Of a stretch of 46,649 bases of DNA, positions 30,450-38,955 are shown piece by piece. The position numbers were made by a program, and so were the translations under genes. The notes beneath the pieces are model-generated. The model saw only the letters and a list, made by a program, of their open reading frames with translations. It was not told the DNA's origin and searched no databases. Positions within the stretch are counted from its first letter, which is position 1, and the number at the start of each line of letters is the position of its first letter. The stretch is from positions 1 to 46,649 of the forward strand of contig CALGYL010000233.1 in NCBI GenBank assembly GCA_937934775.1, given 5' to 3'. Source of the stretch: an uncultured Clostridia bacterium. GTDB lineage: Bacteria; Bacillota; Clostridia; Christensenellales; Aristaeellaceae.

Positions 30450-31502
30450 TTACTTGGCCTCCTTTTGAAGATTGAACCAGGTGATGGCCGCCAGCATGAC
30501 AAAGCCAATCGCTACCGCGATCTGTCCGTTGACGGTGGGACCCTTGGGCGACGCGGCCAGGCCGAAATTGTGGCAGATCGCTGCGCCGGTTACAAGGCCC
30601 GCCACCGTGACCGCGCTGTCGGAATTGCCTTCGCCCGCCAGGATCAGCTGCCGCATCGGGCAGCCGCCCAGCAGAACGCTGCCCCATCCGGCAAGCGCCA
30701 TGCCAAGGAAATTCCATACGCCGTCCGTGTGGGTGATGGGCTGGCCATCAAAGCCCAGATGGAATTTGCCCAGGATCAGGTTGCCCAAAACCACCGTTAC
30801 GATGATGGCCACCGCGCCCCACAGCATGTGGAAATCACGAAACAGAATCGCGTCCCGAATGCCGCCCATGGTACATAGACGGCTGCGCTGCGCCATCACC
30901 CCGACAATCAGCCCGGCGGCAAGCGCCATGATGACCGGCGCGCGCATGGAGCCCGGGCCTTCCGTTGACAGCTTGAAAAGCGCCGGAAACACGAGCGACG
31001 CGATCACAAGCAGTGCCATTGAAACTGGGAACGCCCAGCCTTCCGACGCGCTCTGCGGATACGCGCGGCGCAGCGAAAAGCCCTTGTTCAGAACAACCAC
31101 GCCGACGGCGATGCCGGATGCGAACCCCAGAAGGCCGGTAACCGCGTTCAGATCCCCACCCCCGATTCGAAGGAGCATCCGGAGCGGGCAGCCCAGGAAC
31201 ATCAGCGCGCCCACCATGACAATGAACCCCAGCAGAAAGCGCGTAAAGGGCGCGGAACCGCCGCGCGGTTTAAATTCCTTTTTGAATAGAGAGATGAGAA
31301 GCGCGCCCAGCACAATGCCGGTGATTTCGGTGCGAATTGCCTGTACCGTACCCGCCGAATGCAGACCAAGCGCGCCAGCCGTATCCCGGAGGAAACACGC
31401 GATGCAAAAGCCCATGTTGCCGGGGTTGCCGAGTGCCGTCAGAAGCAGGGCCGCAAAGCCAATCACCACGCCCGTCAGGATTACCGGCAAGTTCTTCTTC
31501 AT
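30450..31502 (-). CDS. yedE: YedE family putative selenium transporter
   Basis: 350-residue integral membrane protein with about nine or ten hydrophobic helices (for example VILTGVVIGFAALLLTAL, FLLGFIVMVGALMFLGCP, APVIMALAAGLIVGVMAQ, AVAIIVTVVLGNLIL, IAVAIGFVMLAAITWF). It is a YeeE/YedE-type channel with the two Cys-bearing re-entrant repeats GNMGFCIACFLRD / LGCPLRMLLRIGGGD and RSRLCTMGGIRD / LGGCPMRQLILAGEGN. The selenium-cluster subfamily (TIGR04112-type) is thought to import a selenium species. ATG 31502 follows GGGAG by 8 bases. First gene of the six-gene operon. Confidence 0.92.
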   Translation of the reverse strand: MKKNLPVILTGVVIGFAALLLTALGNPGNMGFCIACFLRDTAGALGLHSAGTVQAIRTEITGIVLGALLISLFKKEFKPRGGSAPFTRFLLGFIVMVGALMFLGCPLRMLLRIGGGDLNAVTGLLGFASGIAVGVVVLNKGFSLRRAYPQSASEGWAFPVSMALLVIASLVFPALFKLSTEGPGSMRAPVIMALAAGLIVGVMAQRSRLCTMGGIRDAILFRDFHMLWGAVAIIVTVVLGNLILGKFHLGFDGQPITHTDGVWNFLGMALAGWGSVLLGGCPMRQLILAGEGNSDSAVTVAGLVTGAAICHNFGLAASPKGPTVNGQIAVAIGFVMLAAITWFNLQKEAK

Positions 31503-31521
31503 TTGATCCGCTCCCATATGT

Positions 31522-31527
31522 TATAAT
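31522..31527 (+). promoter_or_regulatory. Extended -10 promoter of the cysteine desulfurase gene
   Basis: TGT-TATAAT (31519-31527) gives an extended -10 with no clear -35; transcription would start near 31534. Confidence 0.55.
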
Positions 31528-31543
31528 AGAAGTAATCCCCGTT

Positions 31544-31572
31544 ATTCTATCATGAGGAGAACGATTGCGCAA
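31544..31572 (-). promoter_or_regulatory. Promoter of the yedE-selD operon
   Basis: On the minus strand TTGCGC (31572-31567), 17-bp spacer, TAGAAT (31549-31544). It faces and partly overlaps the desulfurase promoter, so the two divergent units could be co-regulated or interfere. Confidence 0.5.
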
Positions 31573-32703
31573 GTGATCTATCTAGACAATGCGGCGACGG
31601 CATTTCCGAAGGCGCCGGGCGTTGCGCGGGAAACGATCCGCTGCATTCAGGAGATGGGCGGCAGCATGGGGCGCGGTACCTATGCGGCCGCGACGAAGAA
31701 CGCACTGAAGGCGCTTTCGGTTCGTGAGGCGCTGTGCATTTTAACCGGGATGACTGACCCCGCGTGCTGTGTTCTGACGCCCGGTGCGACTTGGTCACTC
31801 AACATGGCGATTCTGGGCTTTGTGCGGCCAGGGGATCATGTGCTCGTTTCTTCGCTGGAGCACAACGCGGTCCAAAGGCCTCTGAGACTGATCGAGGACG
31901 CCGAAGTCGAGGCTGTACCGTGCGATGCGAACGGGCTCACAGATCCGGATGACGTCGCCCGTCGCATTCGGCCAAGAACCCGGCTGGTGGTGATGAACCA
32001 TGCGTCCAACGTCTCCGGCATCATCTTGCCTGCCCGCGAAATCGGAAAAATCTGCGCGGACCGGGGCGTCCGGTTTCTCCTGGATGTTTCACAGACAGCG
32101 GGCCATTTGGATCTTTCGGATATCCCCGCGGATGCCTTCGCGATCCCCGGCCACAAGGGCCTTCTGGGGCCGGAAGGCATCGGCGCGCTGCTGGTTCGCC
32201 GCGATTTCGCGCAGGCGCTCCGGCCCGTCGTCGCGGGCGGAACCGGCAGCCTTTCAGACAGTCTGACGCAGCCGGAATTTCTGCCCGACAAGCTCGAACC
32301 CGGCACCGCCAACATTCCGGGCATTTACGGTCTGGACGCCGCGCTTGCCTTCCTCGCGCCCCACCGGGCGGATGTCTTTAAGCACGACAGGGCGCTGTGC
32401 GCGGGGTTTTTGGGCGGTTTGCGCCAGATTCGCGGCATCCGCGTTCTGGGCGGATTCGACGCAGAAACCCGTGTGGCGGTGGTTTCATTGGCGTTTCTGA
32501 ATGTGGACAATGCTTCAGCGGCGCTGAGACTGGAACAGCAGTTTGGCATCATGACTCGTTGCGGGCTCCACTGTTCCCCGGCGGCGCACCGGGCGCTTCA
32601 AAGTCATCCTGCCGGAGCGGTGCGCTTCTCTTTCGGCTGGGCCAATACGCGGGAAGATGTGGAGCGGACGCTTCGGGCGGTTGAACAAATCGCCGCCACG
32701 TGA
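31573..32703 (+). CDS. Cysteine desulfurase/selenocysteine lyase-like enzyme (TIGR01977, EF2568 type)
   Basis: Class V PLP aminotransferase of 376 residues: IYLDNAATAFPKAP start, PLP Lys in IPGHKGLLGPEG, PLP-phosphate region in PGATWSLN, and the catalytic Cys in TRCGLHCSPAAHRAL. The subfamily was defined from a selenium-cluster gene of Enterococcus faecalis and probably supplies selenide or sulfide to the SelD pathway. I chose GTG 31573 because relatives start at IYLDNAAT and AGGAGA lies upstream (12 bases, slightly long); ATG 31552 adds seven residues but has no ribosome site. Divergent from the yedE operon. Confidence 0.9.
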   Translation: MIYLDNAATAFPKAPGVARETIRCIQEMGGSMGRGTYAAATKNALKALSVREALCILTGMTDPACCVLTPGATWSLNMAILGFVRPGDHVLVSSLEHNAVQRPLRLIEDAEVEAVPCDANGLTDPDDVARRIRPRTRLVVMNHASNVSGIILPAREIGKICADRGVRFLLDVSQTAGHLDLSDIPADAFAIPGHKGLLGPEGIGALLVRRDFAQALRPVVAGGTGSLSDSLTQPEFLPDKLEPGTANIPGIYGLDAALAFLAPHRADVFKHDRALCAGFLGGLRQIRGIRVLGGFDAETRVAVVSLAFLNVDNASAALRLEQQFGIMTRCGLHCSPAAHRALQSHPAGAVRFSFGWANTREDVERTLRAVEQIAAT

Positions 32704-32749
32704 TAAAATAATGTAAAATGCTGGAACGAAACGTAGGGGGAGGGCGCTT

Positions 32750-35020
32750 ATGCCGCTTTTCGAAATTGATCCCTGGAAACTGATTGAACGCGGGTTCCAT
32801 CCGGAGAATATGCGCCTGTCAGAATCGCTGACATCCATCGGCAACGGCTCGATGGGCATGCGCGGCAATTTTGAGGAGAAATACTCGGGGGACAGCCACC
32901 GGGGCACATACCTCGGCGGCGTGTGGTTTCCGGACAAGACCCGCGTCGGCTGGTGGAAAAACGGTTATCCGAAGTACTTTGGTAAAGTGATCAACGCCAT
33001 CAACATGATCGGAATCGATGTCGTCGTGGACGGCGTCGAACTCGACCTAGCCAAGCTGCCCATACTGGACTTTGAGCGGGAGCTGGATATGGAAACCGGC
33101 GCGCTGCGCCGCAGGGTGGTTCTCAAGCACCCGAAGGGCGAACTACGCCTGGAGTGCGAGCGCTTCTTGTCGATCGTGGACCGGCGCATCCTCGCCATCC
33201 GCTACCGTCTGACGCCATCCTTCTCCGCGGATGTTGCGATGACCGCCTATCTGGACGGCAACGTCCGCAACGAGGACGCCAATTACGAAGAGATTTTCTG
33301 GGACATGCTGGAACAGGGACAGGCGGAGGATTGCGGCTATGTGGCCGTCAAGACCCGTGATAATCCCTTTGACGTGCCTCGATTCACCGCCTGCGCCGCG
33401 ATGCACACCCAGTTCGCGGGCGCGACCATCACCAAATGGGAAATGAAGCCCGGCTACGCGGGCATGCGGCTTAGCAAGCGCGTCTTGACCGGCCGCAGCG
33501 CGGAGCTGGAAAAGCTGGTCGCGTTGACGACCACCCGCGACATGGAAGAACCGGAGCTGAAAAAGCGCGCGCTGGCTGCGCTGACCGCCGCGCGGGCCAA
33601 GGGCTACCCGGTATTGTACAAGGAGCACGCCGCCGCCTGGCGTGAGCGCTGGGACGGCGCGGATGTGACCATCACCGGAGACGACGCGGCCCAGCAGGGC
33701 ATCCGCTTCAACATCTTTCAGCTGTTCTGCACCTACGACGGTTCCGACGCCAGACTCAACATTGGCCCCAAGGGCTTCACCGGCGAAAAATACGGCGGCG
33801 CGACCTACTGGGATACCGAGGCCTACTGCCTGCCGATGTACCTGTCCATCGCGCCGGAGGAAGTCGCGAAAAACCTGCTGATCTACCGCTACAAGCAGCT
33901 GGAGGGCGCGTTCCACAACGCCAGGCAGCAGGGCCTGCAGGGCGCGCTGTACCCGATGGTCACTTTTAACGGCATTGAGTGTCACAACGAGTGGGAGATT
34001 ACCTTTGAGGAACTCCACCGGAACGCCGCCATCGCCCATGCGATTTTCCAGTATGAGGCCTATACCGGAGACAAGGCATATGTGCGGGATTACGGCTTTG
34101 ACGTAATCCTGGCCATCGCGCGCTTTTGGGCGTCCCGCGTGCATTTCTCCAAGCGCACAGGGAAGTACATGATTCACGGCGTCACCGGCCCCAACGAATA
34201 CGAGAACAACGTGAACAACAACTGGTACACCAACCGCATGGCCGCCTGGTGCCTGAATTATGCCTGCGAGACGGCGAAAGCCGCCAAATCCCGCTGGTCG
34301 GAACTGAACCTGACACAGGCGGAACTTAAGAACTTCGAAAAGATCGCGGCCGGGATGTACCTGCCGGAGGACAAGGAACTGGGCGTGTTTGTCGCCCATG
34401 ACACGTTCCTGGACAAGGATCTGATGCCCGCCGCAAGCATCGATCCCGCCGACCGGCCCATCAACCAGCACTGGTCCTGGGATAGGATCCTGCGCTCCTG
34501 TTTCATTAAACAGGCGGATACGCTGCAGGGGCTGTACGCGCTGGGGCATCTGTACGATGTGGAGACCAAGAAGCGCAATTTTGACTTCTACGAACCGATG
34601 ACCGTGCACGAGTCCAGCCTGTCGCCCTGCGTCCACGCGATCCTGGCAGCGGAAATCGGCTACATCGACAAGGCGGTGGAGATGTATCACCGAACTGCCC
34701 GGCTCGATCTGGACAACCTCAACAACGATACCCAGGATGGCTGCCACATCACCTCAATGGCGGGAAGTTATCTGGCGCTCTCCCGGGGCTTTGCGGGCCT
34801 TCGCACCGTGGACGGGCTTTTGTTCAAGCCCGTGCTGCCGCCGGAGTGGACGGGCTTTGGTTTCAAGCTGCGCTACCGGGGCCGCGTGATCGAAATCGAT
34901 GTGGCGAAAAATGGCGTCAGACTGAAACTGGTGAGCGGAGACCCCGTGGAGCTTACGCTCTACAACGAAAAGATCCTGCTGGAAGGCGAGGCCGCCCGCG
35001 GGCTGGAGAAGGTGAAATGA
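32750..35020 (+). CDS. Glycoside hydrolase family 65 disaccharide phosphorylase
   Basis: Phosphorolytic cleavage of an alpha-glucoside (maltose, kojibiose, nigerose or trehalose type) to beta-glucose 1-phosphate plus sugar. 756 residues: N-terminal beta-sandwich (IGNGSMGMRGNFEEKYSG), linker, (alpha/alpha)6 barrel with TYWDTEAYCLPMYL, the catalytic acid Glu in the ECHNEWEITFEE segment, GVTGPNEYENNVNNNWYTN, and phosphate-site region MTVHESSLSPCVHA; C-terminal beta-sheet. The exact disaccharide cannot be fixed from sequence, though resemblance is greatest to maltose/kojibiose phosphorylases. The stop overlaps the phosphoglucomutase start by ATGA. No transporter or regulator is adjacent. Confidence 0.92.
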   Translation: MPLFEIDPWKLIERGFHPENMRLSESLTSIGNGSMGMRGNFEEKYSGDSHRGTYLGGVWFPDKTRVGWWKNGYPKYFGKVINAINMIGIDVVVDGVELDLAKLPILDFERELDMETGALRRRVVLKHPKGELRLECERFLSIVDRRILAIRYRLTPSFSADVAMTAYLDGNVRNEDANYEEIFWDMLEQGQAEDCGYVAVKTRDNPFDVPRFTACAAMHTQFAGATITKWEMKPGYAGMRLSKRVLTGRSAELEKLVALTTTRDMEEPELKKRALAALTAARAKGYPVLYKEHAAAWRERWDGADVTITGDDAAQQGIRFNIFQLFCTYDGSDARLNIGPKGFTGEKYGGATYWDTEAYCLPMYLSIAPEEVAKNLLIYRYKQLEGAFHNARQQGLQGALYPMVTFNGIECHNEWEITFEELHRNAAIAHAIFQYEAYTGDKAYVRDYGFDVILAIARFWASRVHFSKRTGKYMIHGVTGPNEYENNVNNNWYTNRMAAWCLNYACETAKAAKSRWSELNLTQAELKNFEKIAAGMYLPEDKELGVFVAHDTFLDKDLMPAASIDPADRPINQHWSWDRILRSCFIKQADTLQGLYALGHLYDVETKKRNFDFYEPMTVHESSLSPCVHAILAAEIGYIDKAVEMYHRTARLDLDNLNNDTQDGCHITSMAGSYLALSRGFAGLRTVDGLLFKPVLPPEWTGFGFKLRYRGRVIEIDVAKNGVRLKLVSGDPVELTLYNEKILLEGEAARGLEKVK

Positions 35021-35679
35021 GCGCGATCAAAGGGTTTCTCTTCGATTTGGACGGCGTGCTGGTGGATACCGCCCGGTTTCACTACCTGGCCTGGAAGCGG
35101 CTGGCGCTGGAGGCGTTTGATTTTGAGCTGACACCGGAGCGCAATGAGCGGTTTAAGGGCGTCAACCGCGTCGCCTGTATGAAGCTGCTCTGCCAGTGGA
35201 CGGGTGCGGAGCTATCGCCGAAGGCGTTTGAAACGCTGACGGATCAGAAAAACGGCTGGTATATCGAGTATGTGGAAAAGATGACGCCGGAGGACGTACT
35301 GCCCGGCGCGGTGGACTTTGTTCAGCAGTGCCGAAAGGCGGGGCTCAAGTGTGCCATCGGCTCGGCCAGCAAGAACTGCCAGCTGGTGCTTGCCCGTACG
35401 GGCCTTGGGCCGCTGTTTGACGCGGTGTCGGACGGCACGGTGGTCTCCCGCGCCAAACCCGATCCTGAGGTGTTTCTGACCGCTGCCGGCATGCTTGACC
35501 TGGATCCATCTGTCTGCGTTGTGTTTGAGGACGCGCAGGCAGGCATCGAGGCGGCCAAAGCGGGCGGCATGAAGGCTGTGGGCATCTGTGTTCCCGGCGC
35601 GCTGACCGGATGTGACGCGGAATACCCGGGGCTATATGCCGTGAAGTTGGAAGAACTCCTGTCAAGGCTCAATTCCTGA
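35017..35679 (+). CDS. pgmB: Beta-phosphoglucomutase
   Basis: HAD-superfamily enzyme turning beta-glucose 1-phosphate from the upstream phosphorylase into glucose 6-phosphate. 220 residues: nucleophile and acid in FDLDGVLVDTARFHYLAWK (first Asp nucleophile, second Asp acid/base, conserved His and Trp-Lys of the substrate cap), KGVNR in the cap, motif II IGSASKN, motif III Lys in RAKPDPEVFL and motif IV VFEDAQAGIEAA. Start codon overlaps the GH65 stop, so the pair is translationally coupled and forms a complete phosphorolytic route. Confidence 0.95.
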   Translation: MSAIKGFLFDLDGVLVDTARFHYLAWKRLALEAFDFELTPERNERFKGVNRVACMKLLCQWTGAELSPKAFETLTDQKNGWYIEYVEKMTPEDVLPGAVDFVQQCRKAGLKCAIGSASKNCQLVLARTGLGPLFDAVSDGTVVSRAKPDPEVFLTAAGMLDLDPSVCVVFEDAQAGIEAAKAGGMKAVGICVPGALTGCDAEYPGLYAVKLEELLSRLNS

Positions 35680-35731
35680 TGGCCAAGCGATCGGAGGGCT
35701 CAGGGAATGATGATGCGGAAGGTGATAACCT

Positions 35732-36220
35732 TTGATACAATCGGATTGCGCGTTTTCGGACGCGCGGGGTTGGTTTCGGTACAGGGCCGGCGCCATCATC
35801 CTGGAAGACGACTGCGTATTGATGATCAAGAACATAACAGACCCTTACTATTATTCTGTCGGCGGCGCGGTAAAGCTGGGTGAAAGCGCACGAGAGGCCG
35901 CGGTGCGGGAAGCGTTTGAGGAAACAGGCGTCCAGTATGAGATTGACCGGCTTCAGTTTATCCATGAAAATTTCTTTCCGGGAAAGGATGCCGTGATGGG
36001 CGAGGCGATTCTCTGCCATGAGGTTGCCTTGTACTTTCTTATGAAACCCCGGGGAATCAAGGTTTTTCAACCAGCGACCCCGGAGCTGGGCGTCCCTTTG
36101 GAGCAGGCGGTGTGGCTGCCGGTTGCGACATACAAAGACCATGCGGCGTACCCAGCCTTCTTCGGGGAGAAGCTGCAGGACCTAAAGGATTGCGTAGAAC
36201 ACATTTTAACGCGGGAATGA
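35732..36220 (+). CDS. Nudix hydrolase
   Basis: 162 residues with a full Nudix box GGAVKLGESAREAAVREAFEETGV (G-x5-E-x7-REA-x-EET-G), which binds the metal for cleaving a nucleoside diphosphate-linked substrate. Substrate unknown. The start is TTG 35732, the only option after an in-frame TAA at 35726; GGAAGGTG lies 7 bases upstream. It is 52 bases after pgmB and 10 bases before the next gene. Confidence 0.88.
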   Translation: MIQSDCAFSDARGWFRYRAGAIILEDDCVLMIKNITDPYYYSVGGAVKLGESAREAAVREAFEETGVQYEIDRLQFIHENFFPGKDAVMGEAILCHEVALYFLMKPRGIKVFQPATPELGVPLEQAVWLPVATYKDHAAYPAFFGEKLQDLKDCVEHILTRE

Positions 36221-36230
36221 GGAGACCACC

Positions 36231-36725
36231 GTGCTGACGCGAAAAGCGACGCGGCCCTTGATCGCGCTCTGGAAACGCACATGGATCGAGTACAGGGACA
36301 GGCTGCGCCCAAACCGGAAGACGGGGGCGGAGGTCCTCGCATACCTGAAGGCGAACTACCCGCTGAATCCGATTGAGGACGAACGGGCGCGCGAAGTCGT
36401 CATCGGAAACGCATTGGAACTGGAGCGGCTTGAGCACAGGCTGCCGGAAGGCGTTTCGCCGGAGGCTGAGGCTTTCATTGTTGAAAACGAGGGCGCGGGC
36501 CGCGTTCTGTATGAGAAGCAGGACGAGACATTCCAGGGAATCCCCATCTTCGTAGGCGTTGAACGCCATACGGCGTACTTCCATGTCGAGGGAAGCAGCC
36601 TTCTGTGGGATGCGCTCTACGCCTTCCGGGGTCTGGATGAGGCGGAACTAAAAAACTTCTATTGCGTTGCCGAATACGTCGGCTGCCTGAGGCGGTTTGG
36701 CCATTTGGAAGAAGCCTTGCGCTGA
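36231..36725 (+). CDS. Unknown protein between Nudix and kinase genes
   Basis: 164 residues from GTG 36231 after GAGGAG. I do not recognise a family. It begins with a basic amphipathic stretch (LTRKATRPLIALWKRTWIEYRDRLRP), followed by mixed alpha/beta sequence with many Glu and no membrane segment or metal motif. Tight spacing (10 bases after the Nudix gene, about 5 before the kinase candidate start) implies one transcript. Confidence 0.7.
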   Translation: MLTRKATRPLIALWKRTWIEYRDRLRPNRKTGAEVLAYLKANYPLNPIEDERAREVVIGNALELERLEHRLPEGVSPEAEAFIVENEGAGRVLYEKQDETFQGIPIFVGVERHTAYFHVEGSSLLWDALYAFRGLDEAELKNFYCVAEYVGCLRRFGHLEEALR

Positions 36726-36730
36726 GCGTT

Positions 36731-37270
36731 GTGTGCGAAGGGGTGTTCTGTCTGGAAAAGGCGATCTACTTGATGACGGGCGTCATGGCGTCCGGTAAAT
36801 CGACGGTCGCGGAGCTTCTGGCCGCGAAATTGGAGAAGGGCGTCCACCTGCGCGGGGATGTGTTTCGGAAGATGATCGTCTCTGGTCGGGAAGAGATGTG
36901 CGAAACGCCATCGGAAGAAGCCGTCCGGCAATTGCATCTTCGCTACCGACTTGCCGCGGACGCGGCAAGAACGTATTACGAAAACGGCTTTACTGTCGTA
37001 TTGCAGGACAACTACTACGGGCAGGAACTGCCCCGCATGGCGGAGCGATTCACAGGCTGCAAACTCCGTATCGTCGTACTCTGTCCGAGTGTGGATGCGG
37101 TCAAGCAGCGGGAGGCGCAGCGAGGGAAGACAGGCTATTCCGGCTTCCCGGTGGAAGCCTTGTATAACGCTTTTCTTCGGGAGACACCCCGGATCGGCTT
37201 CTGGCTGGATACTTCCAACCAGACGCCGGAGGAGACGGTGAAGGCGATTCTGAAACATTTTGACATGTGA
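36731..37270 (+). CDS. P-loop kinase/AAA ATPase (zeta-toxin or CPT-like)
   Basis: Small nucleotide-binding kinase of about 170-180 residues: Walker A LMTGVMASGKSTVAELLA, then HLRGDVFRKMIVSG (substrate-side Asp), VVLQDNYYGQELPRM (Walker B-like), and LCPSVDAVKQREAQRG (lid). This resembles chloramphenicol-phosphotransferase/zeta-type kinases that phosphorylate small molecules. The start is uncertain: GTG 36731 is given, but it lacks a ribosome site, whereas AAGGGG sits 8 bases before a CTG at 36752 (LEKAIYLMTG), which matches where relatives begin. A convergent weak hairpin (GGCGCT / AGCGCC) at 37321-37341 lies after it. Confidence 0.8.
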   Translation: MCEGVFCLEKAIYLMTGVMASGKSTVAELLAAKLEKGVHLRGDVFRKMIVSGREEMCETPSEEAVRQLHLRYRLAADAARTYYENGFTVVLQDNYYGQELPRMAERFTGCKLRIVVLCPSVDAVKQREAQRGKTGYSGFPVEALYNAFLRETPRIGFWLDTSNQTPEETVKAILKHFDM

Positions 37271-37355
37271 CGGGCAAGGAACGACTGGAGTGTACACGGA
37301 CCCATGCTGCGTTTGTCTCCGGCGCTCTGCCGAAAAGCGCCTATGTGACAGGTGT

Positions 37356-38945
37356 TTATGGCGCAGCACGCGCCAAAAGCGCTTCCGCGCACTTGACCCC
37401 ATCCACCGCGGCGGACATGATGCCGCCCGCGTAGCCCGCGCCCTCTCCGCAGGGGTATAGCCCGGCGATTTCCGACATCAGCCCTTCGCCCCGCAGGATG
37501 CAGAGCGGGGAAGAGGAGCGGGTTTCCACGCCGGTCAGCACCGCGTCGGGATGCGCGAAGCCGTTCAGGCGCTTGTCCATCAGGACCAGCGCTTCTTTCA
37601 TGCCGTTGACCGCAAAGTCAGGCAGACAGGATGCGAGCGACCCGAAGCGTACGCCGGGTTTGTAGGTGGGTTCCACAGAGCGTGCTTCGCTGGAGGGAAC
37701 GCCTTTTAAAAAATCACCCGCCAGCTGCGCGGGCGCTCGGTAGTCGCCGCCGCCCGCTTCAAACGCGGCGCGCTCCCACCGGCGTTGAAATTCGACGCCG
37801 TCCAGCACGCCGCCGCCATAGTCCTCGGGCCGGACATCCACCAGCAGCGCGCTGTTGGCATTTTGGCCATCCCGCGCAAAGCGGCTCATGCCATTGGTGA
37901 CCACCCGGCCCGGCTCGCTGGCCGCCGCCACCACGAGGCCGCCCGGGCACATGCAAAACGTGTACACGCCCCGCCCGCCGGGCAGGCGCGCGTTCAATTT
38001 GTAGTCCGCCGCGCCCAGGTCGGGATGCCCCGCGGACGATCCGTACTGCGCGCGGTCGATCAGCTTTTGCGTTTGCTCGATGCGCGCGCCGATGGAGAAG
38101 GGTTTGCTGCGCATCGGAACGCCGGAGGCGTAAAGCGATTCAAAGGTATCCCTAGCGCTGTGGCCGACCGCAAGGACGACATTTTGGGCCGGAAGCTCCC
38201 GCGCTTCGCCGTCCTGCTCGATCCGGGCCGCGGCAAGGCGTCCATCTTCCGTTATCAGCGAAACCAGCCGCGTCTCAAACAGCACCTCGCCGCCCAGCCG
38301 CACGATTTCCTCGCGGATGGACTGCACCACCTTGGGCAGCCTGTCGGTTCCGATGTGCGGCTTGGCGAGATACAGGATCTCTTCCGGCGCGCCATGTTCG
38401 TACAGTGTTTTGAGCACAAAGCCGCAGCGAGGGTCGGAGATGCCGGTGGTCAGCTTGCCGTCTGAGAACGCGCCCGCGCCGCCCTCGCCAAACTGTACAT
38501 TGGAAGAGGGATTCAGCGTGCCGTCCTTCCAGAAGGCGTTCACATCCCGGGCGCGCAGATCGACGGGACGGCCGCGCTCAAGGACGATGGGTTTGGCTCC
38601 GGCCCGAGCCAGCGTCAGCGCGGCAAAAAGCCCCGCAGGGCCAAGACCGACCACCATCGGCCGTCCGGACAGGGAGGATATGTCAGGCGGCCGGTATGCG
38701 CTCTGTTCCGGTTTTGCGGCGGATGCGCCTCTTGGCAGGCGGCGCTCGTCAAAGCGGAAGCCGGGCGCAAATTCAACATCCAATGAAAGAACAAAGTGCA
38801 CGTCGCTTTTGTCGCGTGCGTCCACGGATTTTTTATGAAGCCGCGCGTCCAGCACGGCATTTTGCGGGATTTTCAAAGCGTCCGTAGCGAAGATCTTGAG
38901 ATCCCCAAAGCCCAGCGGCGCTTTCAGATTGGCAATGCGAAGCAT
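37356..38945 (-). CDS. FAD-dependent dehydrogenase (COG2509 type)
   Basis: A 529-residue flavoprotein. An N-terminal domain of about 90 residues (MLRIANLKAPLGFG..., ferredoxin-like) precedes the FAD-binding Rossmann motif GLGPAGLFAALTLARAG at 100-105, as in COG2509 members. Further marks: FGEGGAGAFSDGKLTTG, GHSARDTFESL, FCMCPGGLVVAAASE (Cys pair), and the C-terminal LYPCGEGAGYAGGIMSAAVDG. Substrate unknown. ATG 38945 follows AAAGGA and lies 10 bases after the stop of the upstream flavoprotein; the longer open frame would overlap that gene. Confidence 0.9.
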   Translation of the reverse strand: MLRIANLKAPLGFGDLKIFATDALKIPQNAVLDARLHKKSVDARDKSDVHFVLSLDVEFAPGFRFDERRLPRGASAAKPEQSAYRPPDISSLSGRPMVVGLGPAGLFAALTLARAGAKPIVLERGRPVDLRARDVNAFWKDGTLNPSSNVQFGEGGAGAFSDGKLTTGISDPRCGFVLKTLYEHGAPEEILYLAKPHIGTDRLPKVVQSIREEIVRLGGEVLFETRLVSLITEDGRLAAARIEQDGEARELPAQNVVLAVGHSARDTFESLYASGVPMRSKPFSIGARIEQTQKLIDRAQYGSSAGHPDLGAADYKLNARLPGGRGVYTFCMCPGGLVVAAASEPGRVVTNGMSRFARDGQNANSALLVDVRPEDYGGGVLDGVEFQRRWERAAFEAGGGDYRAPAQLAGDFLKGVPSSEARSVEPTYKPGVRFGSLASCLPDFAVNGMKEALVLMDKRLNGFAHPDAVLTGVETRSSSPLCILRGEGLMSEIAGLYPCGEGAGYAGGIMSAAVDGVKCAEALLARAAP

Positions 38946-38955
38946 ATTGATCCTT

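Noticed and set aside
33143..34747. Long minus-strand frame opposite the GH65 gene, and similar long antisense frames opposite pgk (17239-18444), gpmI (15487-16350) and the histidine kinase (6658-8010)
   Set aside because: Same codon-bias artefact; the sense strands encode clear, full-length families.
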